From: Neobacillus vireti
GTDB taxonomy: Bacteria > Bacillota > Bacilli > Bacillales > Cytobacillaceae
Direction: 5' to 3'
Length of the DNA stretch: 64,000 nucleotides
Assembly: GCF_001026695.1 (NCBI RefSeq)
Contig: NZ_LDNB01000012.1
Coordinates: 31,428-95,427, forward strand
This document shows, piece by piece, positions 38,123 through 47,322 of the stretch. Below the pieces are notes generated by a model. The model made no database searches. It was not told the DNA's origin and saw only the letters and a list, made by a program, of their open reading frames with translations. Within the stretch, counting starts at the first letter, position 1, and each line of letters starts with the position of its first letter. A program made the position numbers and the translations under genes.

Positions 38123-39892
38123 TTAATTACTCTTGAAATACCTTGCTAATCCATCATACAATCCTGATGCAGCACTTTCTTGAAACCCGCTGGATTTCAG
38201 CGTCATTTCTTCTTCGGGATTACTCAAATACCCAAGCTCCATAAGGACAGCTTTTTGGCTATTTTCACGAACAACATGGAAATCACCAAAACGGACGCCG
38301 CGATTTTTCAATTTCGTTTGCGCTACAGTTGAAGCGTAAAGCGTGTCAGCTAGTGACTTTTGATAAGAATGATAATAATAGCCGGTCATTCCACGGACGC
38401 TGCGATCTAAATTACTGTCATAATGCAGGCTGATAAACGCATCAGCATGATAAGCGCGTGCAGTATTTACACGGGATGGAAGCGGAAGGAAAGAATCATT
38501 ATTTCTAGTTAAATAGACATTCGCTCCAGCAGCCCTTAATTTATCATATAAAAGCTGAGCTGTTCGAAGTGTTAACTCCTTTTCTAATGTTCCGGCTGCC
38601 CCTGTAGCCCCGTTATCCCCGCCGCCATGTCCTGGATCGAGAACAATGGTTTTATTTTTCAGATAACCTTCGGCTCCTGACTTCACAATTTGCGGATTCG
38701 CGCCGTTTGTGGAAACAATCCAGCCAGCAACAAAGCCCGTTTTACCGTTCTTCAGTTTCACTTCATACCAGTCATTCGCTAAACTTTGTACTGAGAAGGT
38801 ATCGCCTGCGTTAGCCCGCTCCACAACATCCGATTGAACATTTGGCCCTTTTCGGATATTTGTTCCATTTTGCAGAATGGTAACCTTGCTTTCCTTCACA
38901 GCTTGTCCAGTATTCGTTTTCACTGCTGACTTTTCAAGATACCAGCCGGCAACCCAGCCAAAACTACCAGACTTAAACTCTATTTTTGCCCAATTATTAA
39001 ACTCTTCCAAAATAGTAAAGCTTTGACCCAGCGATACAGAGCCAATGATGCCTGAATCCAATGATGCTCCTGAGCGGACGCTTAGACTTCCTGCAGTGAC
39101 CGTCCCGTTCATACCGCTCGATTGTTTTTTTGCTGTGTCATTCGAGGGGGGTGAGGCAGAGGTGTCAATAAACTCCGCACTTACCCAGCCTCTTAATGAT
39201 GAAAAACCGACTTCCATCCAATTATTTTGTTTTGAATAAATGGTTACAGTCGTGCCTTTTGTTAATTTTCCAACCATAGTACTTGAAGAAGATGGTTCTT
39301 TACGGACATTTAAGGTATCACCATTCACCACGCCGCTGGTTACAGTCTTCTCAGGCGGCATTGCTGGAGTATTTTCCTGCTTAACAGTTTTATACTCTAA
39401 AAAATCACTTGCAACCCATACCTCAGTGGATGATGAGCTGATTTTACACCAGTTTTCATTTTGGTCAAGCACCGTTACTTGCTGGCCTTTATTCAAGAAA
39501 CCGACTATCGGGAAGCTTGTCCCAGGTCCAGAGCGAACCCGTAATTGATCTGTTTTGGCAGCGGCGCTTGTGCTTTTTGAACCGGATGCCTTGGCTGTAC
39601 TGGCTGTTGTCGCCGCATTTTCTTTTGAGACCAGCCAATTAACGACCCAGCCTGTTTTTCCAAAAGATAATTGAATTTCAATCCAATCATCTTTTTCTGA
39701 TACAATTGAATACTTTTCACCCCGTTTTGCTATTTTCACAAGGGGATAGCTTAAGCCTGGGCCGCCGCGAACATTGACAGTATCGGTGGAAATGGTTATA
39801 GAACCGGTTGCAGCGATACTTTTCCCCTGCGGCAGGAAGGCTCCGAAAATAAGAATGATGCCTACTAGCAGCAGGTTGAATTTTTTAAACAT
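38123..39892 (-). CDS. yrvJ: Cell-wall amidase with five SH3 domains (YrvJ)
   Basis: This is a secreted N-acetylmuramoyl-L-alanine amidase. A signal peptide covers about residues 1-28. Five bacterial SH3 (SH3b) repeats follow to about 400, each with an NVRxGPS-type and GWVxxWxx motif. The catalytic Amidase_3 domain is at about 412-586. Zinc ligands are visible in DPGHGGGDNGA, EKELTLR and SLHYDS, with the catalytic glutamate in LMELGYLSN. At 589 residues it has more SH3 sequence than the shorter B. subtilis YrvJ. The ATG follows GGAGGGTGTT on the minus strand. Confidence 0.92.
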   Translation of the reverse strand: MFKKFNLLLVGIILIFGAFLPQGKSIAATGSITISTDTVNVRGGPGLSYPLVKIAKRGEKYSIVSEKDDWIEIQLSFGKTGWVVNWLVSKENAATTASTAKASGSKSTSAAAKTDQLRVRSGPGTSFPIVGFLNKGQQVTVLDQNENWCKISSSSTEVWVASDFLEYKTVKQENTPAMPPEKTVTSGVVNGDTLNVRKEPSSSSTMVGKLTKGTTVTIYSKQNNWMEVGFSSLRGWVSAEFIDTSASPPSNDTAKKQSSGMNGTVTAGSLSVRSGASLDSGIIGSVSLGQSFTILEEFNNWAKIEFKSGSFGWVAGWYLEKSAVKTNTGQAVKESKVTILQNGTNIRKGPNVQSDVVERANAGDTFSVQSLANDWYEVKLKNGKTGFVAGWIVSTNGANPQIVKSGAEGYLKNKTIVLDPGHGGGDNGATGAAGTLEKELTLRTAQLLYDKLRAAGANVYLTRNNDSFLPLPSRVNTARAYHADAFISLHYDSNLDRSVRGMTGYYYHSYQKSLADTLYASTVAQTKLKNRGVRFGDFHVVRENSQKAVLMELGYLSNPEEEMTLKSSGFQESAASGLYDGLARYFKSN

Positions 39893-39920
39893 AACACCCT
39901 CCTTTTTCTGTTTGTTTTGC

Positions 39921-40030
39921 TTAAGCGCCTAGGGGCTCGCAGGTCTACAGCCAATCAGTCAAGAAGGTTAAAGAGCAACCTTCTCGCTTGCTGGTCTAAA
40001 CACATGCCCTTGGACAAGGCGCTTACGCTT
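39921..40030. repeat. AGCGC-type dispersed palindromic repeat
   Basis: TTAAGCGCCT (39921-39930) and AGGCGCTTA (40017-40025) form the outer stem. GAAGGTT (39963-39969) and AACCTTC (39977-39983) form an inner hairpin around AAAGAGC. The layout is the same as the element at 61552-61652. It occupies the gap between yrvJ and yrzK; the following 150 bp show no other clear feature. Confidence 0.78.
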
Positions 40031-40186
40031 CTCTACTTCTATTATTTTAGCGTAAAAGAACGTGAAAATCATTCCTAAAATGTTAAATAAGGCCATCAAA
40101 GCAACAAATTACCCATTTTTGATGCAATTTTTTCCGCTTGTATGGAAATAATAACAATAAAGAAGAAGGGAACAGGGGTGATTTAT

Positions 40187-40363
40187 TTGCGATCAAGTGA
40201 AAAGGGAATGAACATACAATCGATGGATGGCCGTCTTTTTGGCGTCGATTTTCATGATTTTATTCAACAAGAACAGCAGTCAACCTCGTTTGAACTAGCT
40301 TCAGAATTCGGTTTATCGATAGGTGATGTCAGAAAGTTAAAAAAACATTTAGAAAGGTCTTAA
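40187..40363 (+). CDS. yrzK: Small protein YrzK with a helix-turn-helix-like C-terminus
   Basis: This is a 58-residue protein whose second half (SFELASEFGLSIGDVRKLKKHLERS) looks like a sigma-70 region-4 or HTH helix pair. It corresponds in size and position (between yrvJ and hisS) to B. subtilis YrzK. The ATG at 40142 is possible, but AGGGGTGA lies just before the TTG at 40187, giving LRSSEKGMNIQ as the start. Function is unknown; binding to DNA or RNA polymerase is only a guess from the helix pattern. Confidence 0.72.
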   Translation: MRSSEKGMNIQSMDGRLFGVDFHDFIQQEQQSTSFELASEFGLSIGDVRKLKKHLERS

Positions 40364-40384
40364 AACGCTCTTGACATTGCGTAC

Positions 40385-40697
40385 AATGCTCCGTATTATT
40401 ATATAAATATAAAACAAATAGGGAAATAACCATTGATGGAGCATAGTAATTAAGCTCACCCATGAAAAGAGAGGAAATGCCTTGGGCTGAAAGCATTTCT
40501 GCATGTGCCTTAATGAATGAACACTCCGTAGGCTTCTCTCTGAAAAAGCTCAGGGCTCTAGTAGGAGAAGAACGTAGCAGGCGTTAACTGTTTAAGAGGG
40601 ATAGCTTTTTTTGAAGGCTATTCAACTAGGGTGGTACCGCGGGACTATAAACTCTCGTCCCTTGTATTTATTACAAGGGATGGGAGTTTTTTTATTT
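40385..40697 (+). promoter_or_regulatory. T-box leader of hisS-aspS
   Basis: The T-box sequence AGGGTGGTACCGCG is at 40628-40641. It is followed by a terminator helix, with CTCTCGTCCCTTGTA pairing with TACAAGGGATGGGAG, and a run of seven T residues. Upstream are the AGTA (40445-40448) and GAGAGGAAATGCC elements of stem I, and a CAC at 40457-40459 that is a candidate histidine specifier. Uncharged tRNA-His would favour antitermination. Confidence 0.95.
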
Positions 40698-40705
40698 TTC
40701 GCTAG

Positions 40706-40888
40706 GCACTGTTAAAAGAGAATGTTGATTTCCGTTCCAGGCGCGAGCGGTTCGCGGGGCGGGCGGTGAGCCTCCTCGGCGCTAAAGCGCCTGCGGGGTC
40801 TCACCTGTCCCGCTGATCCCGCAGGAGTCTCGCGCCTTCCACTCCAATCAACATTGTGCTCAAAATCAACAATGTACTTTAACACAGC
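40706..40888. repeat. 183-bp dispersed repeat, complete copy within the hisS leader
   Basis: The sequence is nearly identical to 13191-13373, ending in TAACACAGC (40880-40888); the left end has the variant CACTGTTA. It sits between the T-box terminator and the hisS ribosome binding site, so every read-through hisS transcript must include its strongly self-complementary GC-rich core. Confidence 0.88.
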
Positions 40889-40940
40889 CTTTTGCTTAAA
40901 ATTTTTTACATAAATCAGTATTGAAGAGGAGGTTTCTGCT

Positions 40941-42215
40941 ATGTCAATCAGTATTCCAAGAGGCACGCAGGACATACTGCCAGGAGAAGTAGAAAAATGG
41001 CAGTTGATTGAAGCAAAGGCGAGAGAACTTTGTGAAAAATATCAATATCAAGAAATTCGCACCCCGATTTTTGAATCAACCGAATTATTTTCACGAGGGG
41101 TTGGCGACAGCACTGATATAGTTCAAAAAGAAATGTACACCTTCGAAGATCGGGGGAAACGAAGTATCACGCTTCGCCCCGAAGGCACTGCGGCAGTCGT
41201 CCGCTCGTTTGTCGAGAAAAAAATGTTCGGCTACGCTAACCAGCCTGTAAAGCTTTATTATATGGGGCCAATGTTTCGCTACGAACGCCCGCAGGCAGGC
41301 CGCTTCCGCCAGTTTGTCCAGTTTGGTGTTGAGGCGCTCGGCAGTAACGATCCGGCAATTGATGCCGAAGTCATTTCGCTGGCGATGAATCTGTATAAAG
41401 AAATGGGTTTGCAGAAATTAAAGCTTATTATCAACAGTCTTGGCGATAAAGAGAGCCGCGTCGCACACCGTGATGCGCTGGTTAATCACTTCAAACCGAG
41501 AATCGGTGAGTTTTGTCATGACTGCCAGAATCGTTTGGAGAAAAATCCACTGCGCATCTTGGATTGTAAACAGGACCGTGACCATGAATTAATGAAATCT
41601 GCACCTTCTATATTAGAATTTTTAAACGATTTTTCTAAAGCATATTTTGAAAAATTACAGCAGTATTTAACCCAGCTTGATATCCCGTTTGAAGTCGATG
41701 CGAACCTAGTCCGCGGCTTAGATTATTATAACCACACCGCTTTTGAGATTATGAGTAACGCTGAAGGCTTCGGGGCGATTACCACTTTATGCGGCGGCGG
41801 ACGTTATAACGGTTTAGCGGAAGAGATTGGCGGTCCGGAAACACCAGGAATCGGCTTCGCCTTAAGCATTGAACGGTTTATTGCCGCGCTAAATGCAGAG
41901 GGAATCGAATTGGATACGGATCAAGGGATTGATTGTTACCTGGCTGCTCTCGGAGAGGAAGCGAAGGATTATACGGTAGGACTCCTGCAGCAGCTGCGCA
42001 TGGCTGGTATTTCAGCTGAAAGAGATTACTTGGATCGAAAATTTAAGGCTCAATTTAAAGCGGCGGACCGCCTGAAAGCCAAGTATGTTGCCGTTCTTGG
42101 CGAAGATGAGCTTAAGAATAAAAAAATTAATTTGAAAAATATGGCGACGGGTGACCAAGTTGAAATAGAACTTGATTCTTTTGTTCAGTATTTTCAAGGA
42201 TTAAAGGGGGAGTAA
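40941..42215 (+). CDS. hisS: Histidyl-tRNA synthetase
   Basis: This is a class II synthetase charging tRNA-His. Motif 2 is [15 protein letters not shown]; the histidine-specific motifs are [14 protein letters not shown] and GGGRYNGL; motif 3 is [12 protein letters not shown]. The anticodon-binding domain is at about 330-424. At 424 residues it is full length. The ATG follows GAGGAGG. It is controlled by the upstream T-box and followed by aspS after two bases. Confidence 0.97.
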   Translation: MSISIPRGTQDILPGEVEKWQLIEAKARELCEKYQYQEIRTPIFESTELFSRGVGDSTDIVQKEMYTFEDRGKRSITLRPEGTAAVVRSFVEKKMFGYANQPVKLYYMGPMFRYERPQAGRFRQFVQFGVEALGSNDPAIDAEVISLAMNLYKEMGLQKLKLIINSLGDKESRVAHRDALVNHFKPRIGEFCHDCQNRLEKNPLRILDCKQDRDHELMKSAPSILEFLNDFSKAYFEKLQQYLTQLDIPFEVDANLVRGLDYYNHTAFEIMSNAEGFGAITTLCGGGRYNGLAEEIGGPETPGIGFALSIERFIAALNAEGIELDTDQGIDCYLAALGEEAKDYTVGLLQQLRMAGISAERDYLDRKFKAQFKAADRLKAKYVAVLGEDELKNKKINLKNMATGDQVEIELDSFVQYFQGLKGE

Positions 42216-42217
42216 CA

Positions 42218-43987
42218 ATGTTTGGAAGATCCTATTTTTGCGGTGAAGTACCAGAGTCTGCAGTTGGGGAAAAAGTTACGTTAAAGGGCTGGGTGCAAAA
42301 GCGGCGCGACCTTGGCGGCTTAATTTTTATCGATTTGCGCGACCGCTCGGGAATTGTTCAGGTAGTCTTTAATCCTGATTTATCAAAGGAAGCACTTCAA
42401 ACAGCGGAAAAAATCCGCAGTGAATTTGTTCTTGATGTTGTTGGGACAGTCGTTGCCCGTGAAGCTGGAACTGTTAATGAGAACCTTAAAACAGGTAAAA
42501 TTGAAATCCAAGCTGATGCAGTAACGATTATCAATGAGGCGAAAACGCCACCGTTTACGATTTCTGATAATACAGATGCGTCAGAAGATGTTCGCTTGAA
42601 ATATCGTTATTTAGACTTCCGCCGCCCGGTCATTTTTGAAACATTAAAAATGCGTCATCAGGTGACGAAGCAAATTCGCGACTTTCTTGACGGCGAAGGC
42701 TTCTTAGACATCGAAACACCAATTTTGACAAAAAGTACGCCAGAAGGTGCACGCGATTATTTAGTTCCAAGCCGTGTTCATCCAGGTGAATTCTACGCGC
42801 TGCCCCAATCACCGCAGCTGTTTAAACAATTGCTGATGGTCGGAGGAATTGAGCGCTATTACCAAATTGCCCGCTGTTTCCGTGACGAGGACCTGCGTGC
42901 CGACCGCCAGCCCGAATTTACGCAAATTGATATTGAAACAAGCTTCTTAAGCCAAGAGGACATCATGGGCATGATGGAAAAAATGATGACCCAGCTGATG
43001 AGGGAAGTAAAAGGTGTGGAAGTGCCGGCAGCCTTCCCGCGGATGACTTACGATGAGGCGATGAGCCGATTTGGTTCCGATAAACCGGATACCCGTTTTG
43101 GCCTTGAGCTTGTCGACGTATCGGAAATCGTCAAGGATTCAGGCTTTAAGGTGTTTGCCGGTGCAGTTGCCGGTGGCGGCCAAGTCAAAGCTTTGAATGT
43201 AAAAGGCTCGGCAGATAAGTATTCCCGTAAAGATATTGATGCGTTAACCGAGTTCACGGCCGTTTATGGCGCGAAAGGACTTGCCTGGTTAAAGGTGGAT
43301 GCAGAAGGTCTGAAGGGGCCGATTGCGAAATTCTTCTCGGCTGAAGATGCGCAGGCACTTAAAGCGACTCTTGAGGCTTCGGAAGGGGACTTACTCCTAT
43401 TTGTTGCAGATAAGAAAAATGTTGTTGCGGACGCCCTTGGCGCTTTAAGACTTAAGCTGGGAAAAGAATTGGGATTAATCGATAATAGCTTATTTCATTT
43501 CCTTTGGGTGACAGACTGGCCGCTGCTTGAGTATGATGAGGAAGAAGGCCGTTATTACGCTGCCCACCATCCGTTTACGATGCCATTTAGGGAAGACCTT
43601 GAATACCTGGATTCTGACCCAGGAAAGGTCCGAGCACAGGCCTATGACCTTGTCCTGAACGGCTATGAGCTTGGTGGCGGATCACTGCGGATTTTTGAAC
43701 GGCCAGTTCAGGAAAAAATGTTCAGTGTCCTTGGTTTTTCACCGGAAGAAGCGAAGGAACAGTTCGGCTTCCTAATGAATGCGTTTGAATATGGAACTCC
43801 TCCGCATGGCGGAATCGCACTCGGCCTTGACCGCTTGGTAATGCTGTTAGCCGGCAGCTCCAACTTGCGTGATACGATTGCCTTCCCGAAAACCGCTAGT
43901 GCAAGCTGTTTATTAACGAATGCACCGGGTGAAGTTTCCGAGGCCCAATTAGTTGAACTAAACTTGTCACTAAATGTTAAAAAATAA
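42218..43987 (+). CDS. aspS: Aspartyl-tRNA synthetase
   Basis: This is a bacterial-type class II aspartyl-tRNA synthetase. An OB-fold anticodon domain lies at about 1-110 ([20 protein letters not shown]). The catalytic core has motif 2 [16 protein letters not shown] and motif 3 GIALGLDRL. The GAD insertion domain is at about 290-410. The product is 589 residues. It shares the hisS T-box-controlled transcript, a common Firmicutes arrangement. Confidence 0.97.
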   Translation: MFGRSYFCGEVPESAVGEKVTLKGWVQKRRDLGGLIFIDLRDRSGIVQVVFNPDLSKEALQTAEKIRSEFVLDVVGTVVAREAGTVNENLKTGKIEIQADAVTIINEAKTPPFTISDNTDASEDVRLKYRYLDFRRPVIFETLKMRHQVTKQIRDFLDGEGFLDIETPILTKSTPEGARDYLVPSRVHPGEFYALPQSPQLFKQLLMVGGIERYYQIARCFRDEDLRADRQPEFTQIDIETSFLSQEDIMGMMEKMMTQLMREVKGVEVPAAFPRMTYDEAMSRFGSDKPDTRFGLELVDVSEIVKDSGFKVFAGAVAGGGQVKALNVKGSADKYSRKDIDALTEFTAVYGAKGLAWLKVDAEGLKGPIAKFFSAEDAQALKATLEASEGDLLLFVADKKNVVADALGALRLKLGKELGLIDNSLFHFLWVTDWPLLEYDEEEGRYYAAHHPFTMPFREDLEYLDSDPGKVRAQAYDLVLNGYELGGGSLRIFERPVQEKMFSVLGFSPEEAKEQFGFLMNAFEYGTPPHGGIALGLDRLVMLLAGSSNLRDTIAFPKTASASCLLTNAPGEVSEAQLVELNLSLNVKK

Positions 43988-44010
43988 CAGGAATTCGCTT
44001 TCATGAAAAC

Positions 44011-44039
44011 TTGAATACAGTAAGATAATGTGATAATAT
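44011..44039 (+). promoter_or_regulatory. Sigma-A promoter of 6S-1 RNA
   Basis: TTGAAT (44011-44016) and TAATAT (44034-44039) are 17 bases apart, with an extended -10 TG at 44031-44032. The start would be about 44047, just before the RNA. Confidence 0.75.
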
Positions 44040-44050
44040 AAAAGCAATTA

Positions 44051-44252
44051 AAGAAGAGTCCTGAGATGTACGTTGTGTTACCTGAAGTTTTGACCGAACA
44101 TTATTTATCCGGGAGTCTGAGTTTTCTGATTGCGTAAATGCCCCACCCTATGACGGGTAAGGGGACTTACAATACCGGAAACAGGACACCCACCTGCTGA
44201 GAGCGGGATCAAAACTAAGGACCTAGAAGCAACGGCACCATTGGGACTCTTT
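44051..44252 (+). ncRNA. bsrA: 6S-1 RNA (BsrA/SsrSA)
   Basis: This RNA of about 200 nt mimics an open promoter and sequesters sigma-A RNA polymerase. The ends pair (AAGAGTCC near 44055 with GGGACTCTT near 44243). Highly conserved internal segments include GGGAGTCTGAGTTTTCTG, GCGTAAATGCCC, GGACACCCACCTGCT and CAAAACTAAGGACCTAG, which I recognise from B. subtilis 6S-1. Location between aspS and tcdA (yrvM) is the same as in B. subtilis. Exact ends are inferred. Confidence 0.95.
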
Positions 44253-44269
44253 TCTATTCCCAAAAAATC

Positions 44270-44312
44270 AACCTCCTGACTGCGGAGAACGCGGGTAGGA
44301 GGTTTTATTTTT
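44270..44312 (+). terminator. Terminator after 6S-1 RNA
   Basis: AACCTCCT (44270-44277) pairs with AGGAGGTT (44297-44304), followed by TTATTTTTG. The next 140 bp before tcdA are AT-rich with no other clear signal. Confidence 0.75.
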
Positions 44313-44452
44313 GTTTTATCTACATAATTCCTATAAAGATACTTGTTTTTATCGAATAGTATGATATATTTTTTAGGTGAAAAAATAACTTTAATTACGA
44401 AAATGAATTTATGAAAAATGAATTATGAATTTGAATTTGGAGTGAAGATAAA

Positions 44453-45220
44453 ATGCTGCATCAATTTTCCCGTAATGAGCTTGCGGTTGGTAAAGAAGGG
44501 CTCGAAATTATGAAAAACAGCACGGTCGCTGTTTTAGGTATCGGCGGAGTTGGTTCGTTCGCTGCAGAAGCATTGGCCCGCTCTGGAGTCGGCCGTTTGG
44601 TATTAATCGATAAAGATGATGTTGATATCACAAATATTAATCGACAGCTAATTGCTTTGCTGTCAACTGTCGGTAGACCGAAAGTTGACATTATGCAGGA
44701 GCGGATTAAGGATATCAATCCCGACTGCGAAGTAATTGCGCTGAAGATGTTTTACACAGAGGAAACGTATGAGGAGATTTTTGGCTACAACTTGGATTTT
44801 GTCGTCGACGCCTCTGATACGATTGTTTATAAAATTCATTTAATGAAAGAATGTTTAAAAAGAGATATTCCAATTATTTCGAGTATGGGGGCGGCCAATA
44901 AAATGGATCCAACCCGTTTTATGATTGCGGACATCTCCAAAACTCATACCGACCCGATTGCGAAGGTAATTCGCACCAAGCTGCGGAAGGAACGAATCCA
45001 TAAAGGAATTCCGGTTGTTTTTTCTGATGAAAGTCCAATTGTGATTCGCGAAGATATTAAGAAAGAGGTCGGCAACGAGAATGCCGCGATTCGCAAAGCA
45101 CAAATGCCGCCAGCCTCCAATGCCTTTGTCCCATCAGCTGCAGGTTTGATCATGGCGAGCTATGTGGTGAGGGAATTACTTAAAGATATTAAGATACAAC
45201 GTGTTTCGGATGAGAAATGA
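44453..45220 (+). CDS. tcdA: tRNA threonylcarbamoyladenosine dehydratase TcdA
   Basis: TcdA (YrvM) is an E1-like enzyme that cyclises t6A37 of tRNA to ct6A with ATP. The nucleotide-binding GIGGVGSFAAEALARSGVG is at about 25-43, followed by LIDKDDVDITNINRQL. VDASDT and SSMGAANKMDPTR are also typical. The product is 255 residues. The ATG follows TGGAGTGAAG. Confidence 0.93.
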   Translation: MLHQFSRNELAVGKEGLEIMKNSTVAVLGIGGVGSFAAEALARSGVGRLVLIDKDDVDITNINRQLIALLSTVGRPKVDIMQERIKDINPDCEVIALKMFYTEETYEEIFGYNLDFVVDASDTIVYKIHLMKECLKRDIPIISSMGAANKMDPTRFMIADISKTHTDPIAKVIRTKLRKERIHKGIPVVFSDESPIVIREDIKKEVGNENAAIRKAQMPPASNAFVPSAAGLIMASYVVRELLKDIKIQRVSDEK

Positions 45221-45227
45221 TTGCTGT

Positions 45228-45258
45228 ACCCTAAGCCTAGATGGTTTAGGGTTTTTTA
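45228..45258 (+). terminator. Terminator after tcdA
   Basis: ACCCTAAGCC pairs with GGTTTAGGGT, including a G-U pair, followed by six T residues. Confidence 0.82.
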
Positions 45259-45381
45259 CTATTTAGAAATGATTCAACCCCGGTCGTTTTTAGAAAATAA
45301 AAAAATAAGGTTATAATATACTAGGAAATTTTTTCAACAATCAGTTAAACTAAGGTGGGATACATAGAGAGGAGAGAGAGT

Positions 45382-46308
45382 TTGGAAACAATAGTGGAAC
45401 TAACAAATGTAACGAAAGTGATAAAAGGAAGAACGATTATAGACGATATCAGCTTCCAAGTGAATAAAGGTGAGGTTTTCGGTTTCTTAGGGCCAAATGG
45501 TGCCGGGAAAACGACGACTATTCGGATGATTGTCGGCTTAATGGGGATTACATCGGGAGACATTACCATTGGTGGTGCCAGCATAAAATCCCAGTTTGAA
45601 GAAGCGGTCAGACATGTCGGGGCCATCGTTGAAAATCCTGAAATGTATAAATTTTTAAGCGGATATCAGAACCTTGTTCATTATGCAAGAATGTCAAAAG
45701 GGATTACAAAGGAAAAAATCCGCGAAACAGTGGAACTGGTTGGTTTAACTGACAGAATCAACGACAAAGTGAAAACTTATTCACTTGGAATGCGCCAACG
45801 ATTAGGCTTAGCACAATGTCTGTTGCATGACCCAGATGTGCTCATCCTTGACGAGCCCACAAACGGCCTTGACCCTGCGGGTATTCGAGAAATCCGCGAT
45901 TATGTCCGCCTGCTGGCGCGTGAAAAAAATATGGCCGTTATTGTCTCCAGCCACTTGCTTTCTGAAATGGAAATGATGTGTGACCGGATTGGGATTATTC
46001 AAAATGGACGACTAATTGATGTCCAGCATATGAAGGAATTTGTCAACGGCAGCGAAGTCATGTATGAGCTGGAAGTCACCCCGAGTGAAGCAGCGCTATC
46101 AATTTTGCGGACATATTATCCACATGCTAGCGCAACCCTCTCTAGCAATGGAGTAGCTGTTGAGCTTCCGAAAATAGAAATTCCGAATATCGTGAAGGTT
46201 TTTGTTCAAGAAGATATTAAGGTTTTCGGGATAAAAGAAGTGGCAAAAACATTAGAAGATCGCTTCCTCGAAGTGACAGCGGAAAAGGGGGCGGCAACCC
46301 GTGGTTAA
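45382..46308 (+). CDS. ABC transporter ATP-binding protein
   Basis: This is an ABC-2-type exporter ATPase of the BcrA/drug and bacitracin-export group. Walker A is GPNGAGKTT, the signature is YSLGMRQRLGLA, Walker B is LILDEPTNGLDPAG and the switch histidine is in SSHLLSEME. The C-terminal 80 residues form the usual accessory beta domain. Translation starts at a TTG directly after GAGAGGAGAGAGAG; upstream ATG and GTG codons have no site. The permease follows with an 8-bp overlap. The substrate cannot be told from sequence. The product is 308 residues. Confidence 0.9.
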   Translation: METIVELTNVTKVIKGRTIIDDISFQVNKGEVFGFLGPNGAGKTTTIRMIVGLMGITSGDITIGGASIKSQFEEAVRHVGAIVENPEMYKFLSGYQNLVHYARMSKGITKEKIRETVELVGLTDRINDKVKTYSLGMRQRLGLAQCLLHDPDVLILDEPTNGLDPAGIREIRDYVRLLAREKNMAVIVSSHLLSEMEMMCDRIGIIQNGRLIDVQHMKEFVNGSEVMYELEVTPSEAALSILRTYYPHASATLSSNGVAVELPKIEIPNIVKVFVQEDIKVFGIKEVAKTLEDRFLEVTAEKGAATRG

Positions 46309-47251
46309 TCTAATCAAAAATGAATGGATGAAAATTTTTAAACGCCCTGGAACCTTTGTAATGATTGGGATTCTTATCGTTTGTATTGCCCTTGTGGGGA
46401 TTATTATTAAGGCACAACACAATGATAAAGATTTTGTCCAGGATAGCAATTGGCAGCAAGTTTTACAAGAGGAAAACAATGCTTTAAAGCAGCAGTTGGC
46501 ACAAAGTCGGACAAAAATCGAAAAGGAATTTTTCAAAAAAGAAATCGCCATTAATGAATACCGCATTGAGCATGATATTCCAACAAGGGAAAAATATACG
46601 GTTTGGTCATTTGTAAAAGATTCTTCGCAGTTGATCATGTTGGCTGGTTTATTCATCATTATTATTTCCGCTGGAATTGTTGCTAGTGAATTTAACTGGG
46701 GAACCATTAAATTGTTATTGATACGGCCCATCAATAGGACAAAAATCCTCCTATCGAAATATTTAACGGTACTATTATTTGCCTTGTTCTTACTGGCGAT
46801 TTTGTTTGTTTTTTCAACCGCACTTGGTGCAATTCTGTTTGGCATGCCTGAAAAAGCTATACCGTATTTAAATTATTTCAATGGACAAGTTTCTGAGCAA
46901 AATATTGTTGTCCATTTGCTTATCGATTATGGATTAAGTTCAATTGCCACGATCATGCTAGTGACAATGGCCTTCATGATTTCATCTGTCTTCCGAAATA
47001 GCTCACTGGCCATCGGTTTATCACTGTTTTTATTGTTTACTGGTGCTCAATTCACTGCCTTGTTATCAATGAAATTTAATTGGGCAAAATACCTATTGTT
47101 TGCGAACACGGATTTAAGACAATATTTTGAAGGAACGCCAATGGTAGATGGAATGACCCTTCCCTTCTCCATCACCATGCTCCTAATCTACTTTGCCATA
47201 TTCCAATTCCTAGCCTTCTACGTCTTCAAAAAACGAGACGTCGCAGCTTAA
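46301..47251 (+). CDS. ABC transporter permease, ABC-2 type
   Basis: The membrane partner of the preceding ATPase is 316 residues with about six hydrophobic segments: one at about 18-35, then five between about 105 and 310. A coiled, charged extracytoplasmic region lies at about 45-95. EFNWGTIKLLLIRPINRTKILLSKY is the coupling-helix region typical of ABC2_membrane_4 proteins. The start is a GTG overlapping the ATPase gene. This pair is absent from the same site in B. subtilis, suggesting insertion or lineage-specific loss. Confidence 0.88.
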   Translation: MVNLIKNEWMKIFKRPGTFVMIGILIVCIALVGIIIKAQHNDKDFVQDSNWQQVLQEENNALKQQLAQSRTKIEKEFFKKEIAINEYRIEHDIPTREKYTVWSFVKDSSQLIMLAGLFIIIISAGIVASEFNWGTIKLLLIRPINRTKILLSKYLTVLLFALFLLAILFVFSTALGAILFGMPEKAIPYLNYFNGQVSEQNIVVHLLIDYGLSSIATIMLVTMAFMISSVFRNSSLAIGLSLFLLFTGAQFTALLSMKFNWAKYLLFANTDLRQYFEGTPMVDGMTLPFSITMLLIYFAIFQFLAFYVFKKRDVAA

Positions 47252-47270
47252 GGGTTCCAAAAATTAACAA

Positions 47271-47317
47271 AAGGTGTCAGGCACTATGTGAAATTTTCAC
47301 ATGGTGCCTGACACCTT
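47271..47317. terminator. Near-perfect palindrome between convergent genes
   Basis: AAGGTGTCAGGCAC at 47271 and GTGCCTGACACCTT ending at 47317 bound a stem of about 22 bp with one mismatch. It lies between the permease and rarA stop codons. I have seen the same GGTGTCAGGCAC palindrome repeated in other Bacillus genomes, so it may be both a dispersed repeat and a bidirectional terminator. Confidence 0.75.
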
Positions 47318-47322
47318 ATTTA

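Noticed and set aside
40712..40975. Minus-strand frame over the 183-bp repeat at hisS
   Set aside because: It is composed of repeat sequence and antisense hisS; the equivalent copy at 13191 does not preserve it as a gene.
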